A stretch of DNA of 64,000 nt from Microbacterium pygmaeum (lineage in GTDB: Bacteria > Actinomycetota > Actinomycetes > Actinomycetales > Microbacteriaceae), in the NCBI RefSeq assembly GCF_900100885.1, contig NZ_LT629692.1:2914001-2978000 (forward strand), read 5' to 3'. Position numbers and translations under genes: made by a program. Numbering within the stretch: position 1 is the stretch's first letter; each line of letters begins with the position of its first letter. The notes beneath the pieces are model-generated. The model saw nothing but the letters and a program-made list of their open reading frames with translations. It had not been told where the DNA came from and did no database searches. Shown piece after piece: positions 16,220-25,043 of the stretch.

Positions 16220-17108
16220 GAGCGACCAGCTCTCGCGCCAGTCGCAGATATGCCTGCGCGGCCGCGTGCTCGGGCGCGAATTCCGTGATGGGCATGCCCG
16301 AGACCGACGCGTCCGGGAACTTCACCGTCCGGCCGATCACCGTCTCGAGCACATCGTCCCCGAACGCCTCGACGACGCGCTCGAGCACCTCGCGCGAGTG
16401 CAGGGTGCGCGGGTCGTACATCGTGGCCAGCACCCCGTCCAATTCGATGGTGGGGTTGAGCCGATCGCGGACCTTGTCGATCGTCTCGATCAGCAGCGCG
16501 ACGCCCCGCAGCGCGAAGAACTCGCATTCCAGCGGAATCACCACGCCGTGGCTGGCGGTGAGCGCGTTGACGGTCAGCAGCCCCAGCGACGGCTGGCAGT
16601 CGATCAGGATGACGTCGTAATCGGGGGCGACCTTCCGGAGCACCCGGGCGAGGATCGTCTCGCGGGCGACCTCGTTGACCAGATGCACCTCGGCGGCTGA
16701 GAGATCGATGTTCGCCGGCAGGATGTCCAGCCCCTCCACGGAGGTGGAGACGATGACCTCCTTCGGATCGCGCTTGGTGTCCAGGAGGAGGTCGTAGATC
16801 GTGGGCACATCGTGGGTCTGGATGCCCAGACCCGCGGAGAGCGCGCCCTGCGGGTCGAAATCGACCGCAAGGACCTTCCGGCCGTAGACGGCGAGCGCGG
16901 CGGCGAGGTTGATGGTCGTCGTCGTCTTGCCGACGCCGCCCTTCTGGTTGCAGAGCGAGATGATGCGCGCCGGCCCGTGACCGTCCAGCGGCGGCGGCGT
17001 AGGGAAGCCGTGGTACGGACGCCCCGTCGGACCCAGGACGGTGCCGTCGTCAGAGGTCTTCGTCGCGCCCCGCTTGCTGCCCGCCACCGACACTCCTGAC
17101 TTTCCCAT
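16203..17108 (-). CDS. ParA/Soj-family ATPase linked to scpAB
   Basis: A 301-residue Walker-type ATPase. The deviant Walker A is KGGVGKTT at residues 56-63, the second motif is VDFDPQGALSAGLG, and VILIDCQPSLGLL holds Walker B. An N-terminal tail of about 45 residues is Gly/Pro-rich and basic, unlike oriC-proximal ParA. No parB is next to it. The same position upstream of scpA is kept in M. tuberculosis (Rv1708). It probably helps place DNA or the condensin complex, but the partner is unproven. ATG 17108 has a plausible spacing; an ATG three codons earlier is possible. Confidence 0.9.
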   Translation of the reverse strand: MGKSGVSVAGSKRGATKTSDDGTVLGPTGRPYHGFPTPPPLDGHGPARIISLCNQKGGVGKTTTTINLAAALAVYGRKVLAVDFDPQGALSAGLGIQTHDVPTIYDLLLDTKRDPKEVIVSTSVEGLDILPANIDLSAAEVHLVNEVARETILARVLRKVAPDYDVILIDCQPSLGLLTVNALTASHGVVIPLECEFFALRGVALLIETIDKVRDRLNPTIELDGVLATMYDPRTLHSREVLERVVEAFGDDVLETVIGRTVKFPDASVSGMPITEFAPEHAAAQAYLRLARELVARGAVA

Positions 17109-17156
17109 GCTGTGCACCGATTCTAGTCACGGCGCAACCGCGAGCCCGGTAAGCGC

Positions 17157-18080
17157 TCAGCGCGCTCGCGGATGCGACGTGGCGTAGACGTCGCGGAGGG
17201 CGTCCACCGAGACGTGGGTGTAGATCTGGGTCGTGGCGACGGAGGCATGGCCCAGCAGCTCCTGCACCACGCGGACGTCTGCCCCGCCCTGAAGCAGATG
17301 GGTGGCGAAGGAGTGACGCAGCGTGTGCGGAGAGACGTGGGCGCTGAGCTGCGCCCGTTCGGCGGCCTGCTGGATGATCAGCCACGCGCTCTGGCGGGAC
17401 AGGGGTGCGCCGCGCGCGCCGAGGAACAGACGGGGCGTCGCGCGCCCGCGGCGGGACAGCTGCGGGCGCGCGCGGGTGAGGTACGCCTCCAGCGCGATGC
17501 GGGCGAATGACCCCACCGGGATGATGCGCTCCTTGGAGCCTTTGCCGCGCACACGCACGACGTCGCCGTGCGCGAGGTCGTCGACATCGAGCTGGACGAC
17601 CTCTGAAACGCGTGCGCCGGTGGCGTACAGCAGCTCGAGCAGGGCCCGGTCGCGGAGCCCGATGAGCTCGGTGGGCGCATCCGTCCCCGGCGGTGGTCCT
17701 GACGAATCCAGCAGCTGCTCGACCTGCGTGATCGTCAGCGCCTTCGGCAGTCGCTGGGGGGCCTTCGGCGGACGAAGGCGGCCGGAGGGATCCTCGGTCT
17801 CGATCCCCTCACGCGTGAGGAAGCGATGCAGTCCGCGGACGGATGACTGCAGACGCGCGAGGCTGGATGCCGCGGGCGGCGGCTCGGCGGATGCCCGCTC
17901 GGCCGCGAATCCGGTGACCAGTTCCACCGTGATCTCGGTGGTGTCCTGGATCCCCTGCGCGCGAAGCCACTGCACGTAGCCGTCCAGGTCGCGTCGGTAC
18001 GCCGAGACCGTGTGAGCGGACAGGCCGCGTTCGACCGAGATGTGCCGCAGGTATGCGTCGACCGCTCGATCCAGCCGCAT
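17157..18080 (-). CDS. xerD: tyrosine recombinase XerD
   Basis: A 307-residue site-specific recombinase resolving chromosome dimers at dif. The SAM-like N-terminal domain is residues 1-95. Catalytic residues are all present: Arg157 in ATGARVSEV, Lys180/183 in RGKGSKER, His252 and Arg255 in HTLRHSFATHLL, His278 in LLGHASV and the nucleophile Tyr287 in TQIYTHVS. I chose ATG 18080, since further upstream the frame is antisense to the Nudix gene's own codons. It follows the Nudix gene with a 1 bp gap. The position matches Rv1701. Confidence 0.93.
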   Translation of the reverse strand: MRLDRAVDAYLRHISVERGLSAHTVSAYRRDLDGYVQWLRAQGIQDTTEITVELVTGFAAERASAEPPPAASSLARLQSSVRGLHRFLTREGIETEDPSGRLRPPKAPQRLPKALTITQVEQLLDSSGPPPGTDAPTELIGLRDRALLELLYATGARVSEVVQLDVDDLAHGDVVRVRGKGSKERIIPVGSFARIALEAYLTRARPQLSRRGRATPRLFLGARGAPLSRQSAWLIIQQAAERAQLSAHVSPHTLRHSFATHLLQGGADVRVVQELLGHASVATTQIYTHVSVDALRDVYATSHPRAR

Positions 18081-18081
18081 G

Positions 18082-18654
18082 TCAGGCGCGGGATCGGCGC
18101 AGATGCTCCGCGGCGGCAAGCACGCCGGTGGCCAGGATGCCGTTGCGCAGCCGGCCCTCCATGACGCCGGTGACGGCATCCGTCAGCGCCACCCATTCGA
18201 TCCGGATGTCGGCCTCCTCCTCGGACCGGGCGTGCACGTCGGCGCGTGGTGACAGCCCGCGCGCGAGGAACAAGTGGACCACCTCATCGTTCCCGCCGGG
18301 CGTCGTGAAGATGCTGACCAGCGGCATCCAGTCCGCGGCCTCCAGGTCGACCTCCTCCGCGAGTTCGCGACGCGCCGTCTCCAGCGGGCTCTCCTCGGCG
18401 ACATCGAGCAGACCCGCGGGGATCTCCCAGTCACGGTGGCGGATCGGATGCCGGTACTGCTGGATCAGGAGCACCCGTTCGTCCTCGTCCATCGCGACGA
18501 TCGCCGCCGCACCCGGGTGGTCGACGTACTGACGGACGATCTCGCCGTCGCGATAGCGGACGGTGTCGCTGCGGACGTCCCACACCCGCCCCCGGTAGAC
18601 GAGCTCGCTGTCCAGGACCTCGAAGGCGACGGGTTCGTCGCGCAGGTCAGTCAT
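18082..18654 (-). CDS. Nudix hydrolase, ADP-ribose pyrophosphatase type
   Basis: A 190-residue Nudix enzyme likely to hydrolyse ADP-ribose to AMP and ribose-5-phosphate. The Nudix box runs from Gly81 to about residue 104 (GLLDVAEES then RRELAEEV), with one residue more than the plain consensus between the first Gly and Glu, as in Rv1700 of M. tuberculosis. Upstream strands contain RVLLIQQYRHPIR, typical of ADPRases. ATG 18654 overlaps the pyrG stop by 8 bp. The pyrG-Nudix-xerD order is conserved. Confidence 0.9.
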   Translation of the reverse strand: MTDLRDEPVAFEVLDSELVYRGRVWDVRSDTVRYRDGEIVRQYVDHPGAAAIVAMDEDERVLLIQQYRHPIRHRDWEIPAGLLDVAEESPLETARRELAEEVDLEAADWMPLVSIFTTPGGNDEVVHLFLARGLSPRADVHARSEEEADIRIEWVALTDAVTGVMEGRLRNGILATGVLAAAEHLRRSRA

Positions 18655-20356
18655 TCTCGACGTCATCGAACAGTTCGCTGGCGCGATGGCGCTCCAGGGC
18701 CGCGCCCACGAGGCCGCGGAACAGCGGGTGCGGGTCGGTGGGCCGGGATCGCAGTTCCGGATGCGCCTGCGTGGCGATGTAGTACGGATGCACGTCGCGC
18801 GGCAGTTCGACGTATTCGACCAGGTTGCGGTCGGGTGAGAGTCCGGAGAAGACGAGCCCGGCGTCCGCGATCTGCTCCCGGTACCGGTTGTTGACCTCAT
18901 AGCGGTGACGGTGCCGCTCCACGGCGCGCGTCGATCCGTACACCTCTGCAGCGATGGAGCCCTCGGCCAGGTCGGCCGGGTACAGCCCGAGGCGCATCGT
19001 GCCGCCGAGGTCGCCTCCGGCGAGGATGTCGACCTGCTCGGCCATCGTCGCGATGACCGGGTTGGCGGTGTCGGGATCGAACTCGCTCGAAGACGCGTCC
19101 TCGATGCCCGCGACGTGGCGGGCGTACTCGATCACCATGCACTGCAGTCCCAGACACAGTCCCAGCGTCGGGATCCCCTGCTCGCGGGCGAACCTCAGTG
19201 CTCCGAGCTTCCCCTCGATCCCGCGGATGCCGAAGCCACCGGGCACAACGATGCCGTCCAGGCCGCCGAGCGCTTTGGCCGCACCGTCCGGTGTCTCGCA
19301 CAGATCGGACGGGATCCAGGTGATGGTCAGGTGGGTCTCGTGGGCGAAGCCACCCGCCTTGAGGGCCTCGGTCACCGACAGGTACGCGTCGGGCAGATCG
19401 ATGTACTTGCCGACGAGGCCGATGCTGACCTCGTGCTTCGGGTTGTGGACCGCCTGCAGCACACGATCCCAGCGCGACCAGTCGACATCGGCCGCCTGCG
19501 CGAGGCCCAGGGTTCGGACGATGTACTCGTCCAGACCCTGCTCGTGCAGCATCGTCGGGATGTCGTAGATGCTGGGCACATCCACGGCGTTGACGACCGC
19601 AGCCTCATCGACGTCGCACATGAGGGCGATCTTGCGCTTGTTGGACTCGGTGACGGGCCGGTCGCTGCGCAGCACGAGTGCGTCGGGCTGGATGCCGATC
19701 GAGCGGAGCGTGGCCACCGAGTGCTGGGTGGGCTTGGTCTTCTGCTCCCCCGAGGCGCCCATGAACGGCACGAGCGAAACGTGCACGAAGAAGACGTTCG
19801 CTCGTCCCAACTCGTGGCGGATCTGACGTGCGGACTCGATGAACGGCTGCGACTCGATGTCGCCGACGGTGCCGCCGATCTCGGTGATGATGACGTCGGG
19901 ACGCGGTTCCTCGCTGGCCTGCAGGCGCATCCGGCGCTTGATCTCGTCGGTGATGTGCGGGATGACCTGCACGGTGTCGCCCAGGTACTCGCCTCGGCGC
20001 TCGCGGGCGATGACCTGCGAGTAGATCTGGCCGGTCGTGACGTTGGCCGCCTGACTCAGATCGATATCGAGGAAGCGCTCGTAGTGGCCGATGTCGAGAT
20101 CCGTCTCGGCTCCGTCGTCGGTGACGAAGACTTCGCCGTGCTGGAACGGGTTCATCGTGCCCGGGTCGACGTTGAGGTACGGGTCGAGCTTCTGCATCAC
20201 CACCCGAAGCCCCCGGGCCGTGAGCAGATTGCCCAGGCTCGCGGCGGTCAGGCCCTTCCCCAATGACGAAACGACACCACCCGTCACGAAGATGTGCTTG
20301 GTGATGCCGTTGGAAGTCGAGCCGTCCGAAATACCTGCCGTATGAGTTTCCGCCAC
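18647..20356 (-). CDS. pyrG: CTP synthase
   Basis: A 569-residue amidoligase making CTP from UTP, ATP and glutamine. The synthetase half opens with KHIFVTGGVVSSLGKGLTA. The class I glutaminase half has GGFGIRG, the nucleophile Cys in GLCLGLQCMVIEYAR, and the His/Glu pair further on after RHRHRYEVNNRY. The length is normal for Actinobacteria. ATG 20356 is 14 bp after recN, with which it forms an operon. It is essential for nucleotide metabolism and also filament-forming in other bacteria. Confidence 0.97.
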   Translation of the reverse strand: MAETHTAGISDGSTSNGITKHIFVTGGVVSSLGKGLTAASLGNLLTARGLRVVMQKLDPYLNVDPGTMNPFQHGEVFVTDDGAETDLDIGHYERFLDIDLSQAANVTTGQIYSQVIARERRGEYLGDTVQVIPHITDEIKRRMRLQASEEPRPDVIITEIGGTVGDIESQPFIESARQIRHELGRANVFFVHVSLVPFMGASGEQKTKPTQHSVATLRSIGIQPDALVLRSDRPVTESNKRKIALMCDVDEAAVVNAVDVPSIYDIPTMLHEQGLDEYIVRTLGLAQAADVDWSRWDRVLQAVHNPKHEVSIGLVGKYIDLPDAYLSVTEALKAGGFAHETHLTITWIPSDLCETPDGAAKALGGLDGIVVPGGFGIRGIEGKLGALRFAREQGIPTLGLCLGLQCMVIEYARHVAGIEDASSSEFDPDTANPVIATMAEQVDILAGGDLGGTMRLGLYPADLAEGSIAAEVYGSTRAVERHRHRYEVNNRYREQIADAGLVFSGLSPDRNLVEYVELPRDVHPYYIATQAHPELRSRPTDPHPLFRGLVGAALERHRASELFDDVEND

Positions 20357-20370
20357 GGGCTTTTATCCTA

Positions 20371-22062
20371 TCAGTCCGGCTGGGTCCGAAGGCCCAGCAG
20401 CTCTCGGGCATGGGTGAGCGCGGCTTCCGAATCCGGCATGCCGGACAGGAGTCGAGCCATCTCGGCTTCGCGGTCGGCGCCTTCCAGCACACGCACGTCG
20501 GACGCGGTGACCGACCCGTCGCTGGCCTTCACGACGGAGAGGTGATTGCCGGCGAACGCGGCGACCTGGGCCAGGTGGGTGACCGCGATCACCTGCGATG
20601 ACCGGGCCAGGCGGGCCAGGCGGCGGCCGACCTCGATCGCCGCGGCGCCGCCGATACCGGCGTCCACCTCGTCGAAGACGAAGGTGGGAACGGGATCCGT
20701 CGCGGCGATCACCACCTCGATCGCGAGCATGACGCGACTGAGCTCACCGCCGGACGCACCTTTGGCGACCGCGCGAGGTTCGGAACCCGGATGCGGCGCC
20801 AGCAGGATCGCGACGTCGTCGCGCCCCGCGGCCGACTCGGTCCCCGGCGTCACCTGGATGACGACGCGGGCGTCGGGCATCGCGAGCGCGCGCAGCTCTT
20901 CGGTCACCGCAGCGCCGAGTCGCTCGGCTTCGGTCGTCCGGGCAGCGGTGAGCGCCGCGGCGGCGGAATCGAGGGCGGATGCCGCGGCATCCCGCTCTGC
21001 CGCGAGCCGGGTGATCCGGTCGTCGTCGTCCTCGAGTTCTGCCAGCCGTGCAGATCCCGTCTCCAGGAGCGCGAGGGCCGCCTCGAGCGAGCCGTGCGTG
21101 CGCGCCAGATCACCCAGCGCGGCGCGGCGCTCTTCGACGGCCGCCAGTTCGTGCGGCCCGGTCTCGTCCAGGTCCGCGAGGTAGGTGGCGAGGCTCTGCG
21201 CGAGATCGGCGACCCGATAGCCGAGGTCCGCCGTCTCCGCCGCCAGTGCTTCCAGCGCCGGATCATGCACCCGCTCCAGCGCGCGGCGGGTTTCCGCCAG
21301 CAGCACGCCGACATCCGGTTCATCGCCGTCGCCGGAGAGCGCGGTGTGAGCGATTGCCGCCGCACTGCGCAGGTCCTCCGCGTTGGCGAGGCGCTCGGCG
21401 CGCTGCGACAGCTCGGCGTCCTCACCGGGTGTCGGCGCAACCTGCTCGATCTCGGCGATCGCCGATCGCAGGTGTTCGGCTTCGGCGGCGCGGACATCGC
21501 GATCGCCGGTGAGCACGTCGAGTTCCCGCGCGACCGATCGCGCGCGGGCATACGCGTCCTGATACGCAGTGGATGCCGCCGCGATCGACGCGCCGCCGGA
21601 CCGATCCAGCGCGTCGCGCTGCGCCGCCCCAGAGCGCAGTCGGAGCTGGTCGGACTGCCCGTGCACGACGACCAGCTGGTCGGCGAGGTCGGCCAGGACC
21701 CCGGCCGGAGCCGCACGTCCGCCGACGCTGGCCCGGCTGCGCCCCTCGCTGGTGACGGAGCGCCCGACCAGGAGCTCCGCGCGGCCGTCGCCCAGTGGTT
21801 CGACGTCGCCGCCCGCCTCGTGCACGCGCTCGACGACCGGACCCGACTCCGGAACGATCCAGACGCCGTCGACCGAGGCCTGCGGGGCGCCCGCTCGCAC
21901 CGCGCCGGAATCCGCTCGTTGGCCGAGGAGGAGTCCGAGGCCGGTCACCACCATCGTCTTTCCGGCACCGGTTTCGCCGGTGATCGCGGTGAAGCCCGGA
22001 CCGATCGTGAGGGTTGCCTCCGCGATGACACCGAGATCGCGCAGCCGCATCTCCTCGATCAC
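20371..22062 (-). CDS. recN: DNA repair protein RecN
   Basis: A 563-residue SMC-like ATPase of double-strand-break repair. Walker A is TGETGAGKT near residue 31, the ABC-type signature is GASGGELSRVMLA, and Walker B is TFVFDEVDAGIGG. Between them lie long Ala/Glu/Arg-rich coiled coils with a central region. The start is GTG 22062, sharing GTGA with the nadK stop (4 bp overlap). No SOS box is visible next to it because it is inside an operon; expression probably comes from upstream promoters. Confidence 0.94.
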   Translation of the reverse strand: MIEEMRLRDLGVIAEATLTIGPGFTAITGETGAGKTMVVTGLGLLLGQRADSGAVRAGAPQASVDGVWIVPESGPVVERVHEAGGDVEPLGDGRAELLVGRSVTSEGRSRASVGGRAAPAGVLADLADQLVVVHGQSDQLRLRSGAAQRDALDRSGGASIAAASTAYQDAYARARSVARELDVLTGDRDVRAAEAEHLRSAIAEIEQVAPTPGEDAELSQRAERLANAEDLRSAAAIAHTALSGDGDEPDVGVLLAETRRALERVHDPALEALAAETADLGYRVADLAQSLATYLADLDETGPHELAAVEERRAALGDLARTHGSLEAALALLETGSARLAELEDDDDRITRLAAERDAAASALDSAAAALTAARTTEAERLGAAVTEELRALAMPDARVVIQVTPGTESAAGRDDVAILLAPHPGSEPRAVAKGASGGELSRVMLAIEVVIAATDPVPTFVFDEVDAGIGGAAAIEVGRRLARLARSSQVIAVTHLAQVAAFAGNHLSVVKASDGSVTASDVRVLEGADREAEMARLLSGMPDSEAALTHARELLGLRTQPD

Positions 22063-23003
22063 GCGAGCGGCCCGATGGTGCCCGTCACGGTCTGCGCCGG
22101 ACCCCGCCACCCCTCGACGGGAAGGCGGAACTTGCGCACAAGGCGGTCGGTGAACGCGGCAGGGTGCAGGCGCGCGAGGCGCACGGGGCGTTCGGAGCGG
22201 CGCACGACCACGCGCGCTCCCGGGGGGAGCTCGTGCGACCGACGCCCGTCGCACCAGAGGATGCCGGTGCCGTTCGTGCGCTCCAGCACCTCGATCGCCA
22301 CGGCATGCTCGGGGCCGACGACGAGCGGCTTGGCGAAGAGGGCGTGCGCAGACAGCGGCACCACCGCGATCGCCTGGACCGTCGGCCAGATCACGGGGCC
22401 GCCGGCTGAGAAGTTGTAGGCGGTGGAGCCGGTCGGGGTGGAGACGACCACGCCGTCGCAGCCGAACGACGAGAGCGGACGGCCGTCGATCTCGATGACG
22501 ACCTCCAGCATCTTCTCGCGGCTGGCCTTCTCGACGGTCGCCTCGTTCAGCGCCCACGTGTCGAAGATCACCTCGTCCGAGGCATCCTTCACCCTCACCT
22601 GCAGCGCGAGACGCTCCTCGACGACATAGTCGTGGGCGATCGCGCGGCGAACCGCCTCGTCCATGTCGTCGCGCTCGATCTCGGCGAGGAAGCCCACGTG
22701 CCCCATGTTGATGCCGAGGACCGCCGCGGTTCCTTCACGCACCAGCTCCGCCGCGCGCAGGATCGTGCCATCGCCGCCGAGGACGATGGCCAGCTCGATC
22801 TCGTCGACAGCGACGTCGACTCCGAGGATGCCGACCTCGCCGAGCTGCTCGAGTGCTTCACCGAGCTCGTCGCGGTCGTCCACCGACAGCACCGGTCGCG
22901 CGCCGGCACCGCGAAGCGCGGTCACGACCCGGCGTGCGGCAGCGACGGTGTCATCGCGGCGGGCGTGCACGACGACGAGGATGCTGCGCTGCGTGTCGGT
23001 CAT
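22059..23003 (-). CDS. nadK: NAD kinase
   Basis: A 314-residue enzyme phosphorylating NAD to NADP (ATP or polyphosphate as donor in Actinobacteria). Motifs: GGDGTILRAAELV (GGDGT), NEATVEKASREKM and CDGVVVSTPTGSTAYNF, the substrate and diphosphate loops. ATG 23003 shares ATGA with the tlyA stop and has GGGGAG just upstream, so I take it over an ATG twelve codons earlier. It corresponds in order to Rv1695. Confidence 0.95.
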   Translation of the reverse strand: MTDTQRSILVVVHARRDDTVAAARRVVTALRGAGARPVLSVDDRDELGEALEQLGEVGILGVDVAVDEIELAIVLGGDGTILRAAELVREGTAAVLGINMGHVGFLAEIERDDMDEAVRRAIAHDYVVEERLALQVRVKDASDEVIFDTWALNEATVEKASREKMLEVVIEIDGRPLSSFGCDGVVVSTPTGSTAYNFSAGGPVIWPTVQAIAVVPLSAHALFAKPLVVGPEHAVAIEVLERTNGTGILWCDGRRSHELPPGARVVVRRSERPVRLARLHPAAFTDRLVRKFRLPVEGWRGPAQTVTGTIGPLA

Positions 23004-23800
23004 GTGCTCCCCGCCAGTCGGTTCACGGTGCTCATCCATTCTGTCGGATTGCTGCCACGGCCCGGCGCCAGGTGGGCGACGAACTCCCGATTGCCGTGCA
23101 TGCCGGCGATGGGCGATTCGATGACGCCGAGGGTGCCGAGCCCCAGATCCCACGCCGACCAGAGGACGCCGGCGACGGCGTCGGCACGAGCGGCGTCATC
23201 GGTCACGAGTCCGCCCTTGACGGCGGTGCGGCCAACTTCGAACTGCGGCTTGACCAGCAGGACCAGATCCGCGTCGTCGGAGACGACCGCACGCACTGCG
23301 GGCAGCACGTGCGTGAGAGAGATGAACGAGAGGTCACCGGTCACGATCTGGGGCGCAGCGCGGATGCCGCTCGCTTCGCCGAGCGACTCGGGGGTCATGT
23401 AGCGGACGTTGAAGCCCTCGATCGAGATCACGCCGCGGTCCAGGGCGACCGCAGGCGCGAGTTGTCCGTGGCCGACATCGACCGCGATCACCGGCTCGGC
23501 GCCGCGCTCTCGCAGGACCTGTGTGAACCCGCCCGTGGAGGCACCGATGTCCAACGCGATCCGTCCGCCCACTTCCACGCCGAACGCGTCCAGGCCGGTG
23601 ATCAGCTTATGGGCCGCCCGACTGACGTAGTGGTCCGTCGCCGAGACCTCGATCTGCGCGTCGTCGCCCACCTGGGCCGATGCTTTCACGACGGGGCGGC
23701 CGTTGACGCTCACGAGGCCCTCGGAGATCAGGGATGCCGCATGCGTCCGCGACCTGGCCAGCCCGCGGATCGCCACGGCTGCGTCGAGGCGCATGGTCAT
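23000..23800 (-). CDS. tlyA: rRNA 2'-O-methyltransferase TlyA / hemolysin-A family
   Basis: A 266-residue S4-FtsJ protein. The S4 domain is residues 1-60 (LARSRTHAASLISEGLVSVN). The SAM loop is LDIGASTGGFTQVL near residue 86, and VLLVKPQFEVG holds a catalytic Lys of the FtsJ fold. In mycobacteria TlyA methylates C1409 of 16S and C1920 of 23S rRNA and its loss gives capreomycin resistance. Start ATG 23800 shares ATGA with the small upstream gene; an ATG two codons later is possible. Confidence 0.93.
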   Translation of the reverse strand: MTMRLDAAVAIRGLARSRTHAASLISEGLVSVNGRPVVKASAQVGDDAQIEVSATDHYVSRAAHKLITGLDAFGVEVGGRIALDIGASTGGFTQVLRERGAEPVIAVDVGHGQLAPAVALDRGVISIEGFNVRYMTPESLGEASGIRAAPQIVTGDLSFISLTHVLPAVRAVVSDDADLVLLVKPQFEVGRTAVKGGLVTDDAARADAVAGVLWSAWDLGLGTLGVIESPIAGMHGNREFVAHLAPGRGSNPTEWMSTVNRLAGST

Positions 23801-23964
23801 GGACGCGTTGCAGAACCCGTGGGGGCGGACTCCAGTCGACGGGCGAGGGTGTCGTGCAACGACTCGTAGGCCGCCGCGCGGGTGCTCAGCGGCTGGTCTT
23901 CGATCACCTCGAGCGTCGAGAGCAGGTCGTCCTGCTCCTGCTCCTCCGGCGCGTGCTGGTCCAT
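23797..23964 (-). CDS. conserved short acidic protein upstream of tlyA
   Basis: A 55-codon ORF, MDQHAPEEQEQDDLLSTLEV at the start and ARRLESAP near the end. It is acidic, helical and has no cysteines or membrane segment. Translational coupling (ATGA) to tlyA, the same strand and the same slot as the short hypothetical Rv1693 of M. tuberculosis argue that it is real. The segment EVIEDQPLSTRAAAYESLHD resembles short hypothetical proteins seen in this place in many Actinobacteria. Function unknown; perhaps a TlyA partner. Confidence 0.75.
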   Translation of the reverse strand: MDQHAPEEQEQDDLLSTLEVIEDQPLSTRAAAYESLHDTLARRLESAPTGSATRP

Positions 23965-24005
23965 TCCCTCAGGATACGTGGCGGAGCGCGGATCGCCCCG
24001 GAGCG

Positions 24006-25043
24006 TCAGGGCCGGAAGAACGGATCGGCGTAGAGGCGCTCGGGAACTCGGAACCCGAAGATGGCGCGGCCGGAGTTCCAGATCGCCGTCGCCCCGGCCC
24101 GGACGAGATCGATCGGACGATCTCCCTCCGCCAGGATCTGCACGTCCGGCCCGTCGATCCGCACGCGAGCGTCGCCGACCGAGACGACGCCGTCCTGGAC
24201 CCGCGCCTCAGGATAGGGCTCGTGCAACTCGCGCAGATCGCCGAGGATGAAGGTCGGCTGGGATCCCGACGGAGCGGCGAGGACGTGCTTCGGTCGGTCG
24301 ATTCCGGTCAGCACGAGGGCCGAGGGGATGCCGGCACGATTCGCGCCGAGGATGTCGGTGTCCAGGCGGTCGCCGAGGAACAGCGGACGCACCGCCCCGA
24401 ACCTGGCCACGGCTTCTTCGAAGATCGGCACCTCCGGCTTGCCTGCGACCGTCGCGAGGCGACCGACGGCGGTGTGCACCGCGGACACCAGTGTTCCGTT
24501 GCCCGGGGCGATGCCACGGGCCTGCGGGATCGTCCAGTCCGTGTTGGTGGCGATCCAGGGGATCCCCCCCTCATCCTCCGGCAGCTTCAGCGCGTATGCG
24601 GCTTCGGCCAGCTGCGACCAGCCGACCTCCGGCGCGAAGCCCTGGACGACCGCATCGGGATGGTCATCCGCGCTCCTGGTCACGACGAAGCCGGCCTTCT
24701 CGACCTCGCTGACCAGTCCCTCTCCGCCGACGACGAGCACCGTCGCGCCGCGGGTCAACCGTGCGCTCAGCAGCCGCATGGCCGCCTGGGGGCTCGTGAC
24801 GACATCGGATGCCGCGGCGGGCAGGCCCAGCTCGCTGAGGTGCCCGGCGACGGAAGCATCCGTACGCGACGCGTTGTTGGTGATGTAGCCGAGGCGACGG
24901 CCGTTCCGTGCGCGCAGCAGACTCTCCACCGCGTGCGGAAGGGCACCGGCGCCGGCATAGACGACGCCGTCGAGATCCGCGAGGACGACGTCGACACCCT
25001 CGAGCGGGGTCGGCTCAGCGCCCCGGCGGCCGAACAGCGCCAT
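24006..25043 (-). CDS. HAD-superfamily hydrolase, NagD-like (class IIA)
   Basis: A 345-residue phosphatase of the HAD IIA group. Motif I is VLADLDGVVYAGAGALP, with the nucleophile Asp near residue 22; motif II-like YITNNASRT; the Lys of motif III in TVAGKPEVPIF; motif IV GDRLDTDILGANRAG. Relatives dephosphorylate sugar phosphates, glycerol phosphate or p-nitrophenyl phosphate; the true substrate is unknown. The C-terminal 80 residues are an extra region in Actinobacteria. ATG 25043 overlaps the TGA of the TPR gene (TGATG). Corresponds to Rv1692 in order. Confidence 0.9.
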   Translation of the reverse strand: MALFGRRGAEPTPLEGVDVVLADLDGVVYAGAGALPHAVESLLRARNGRRLGYITNNASRTDASVAGHLSELGLPAAASDVVTSPQAAMRLLSARLTRGATVLVVGGEGLVSEVEKAGFVVTRSADDHPDAVVQGFAPEVGWSQLAEAAYALKLPEDEGGIPWIATNTDWTIPQARGIAPGNGTLVSAVHTAVGRLATVAGKPEVPIFEEAVARFGAVRPLFLGDRLDTDILGANRAGIPSALVLTGIDRPKHVLAAPSGSQPTFILGDLRELHEPYPEARVQDGVVSVGDARVRIDGPDVQILAEGDRPIDLVRAGATAIWNSGRAIFGFRVPERLYADPFFRP

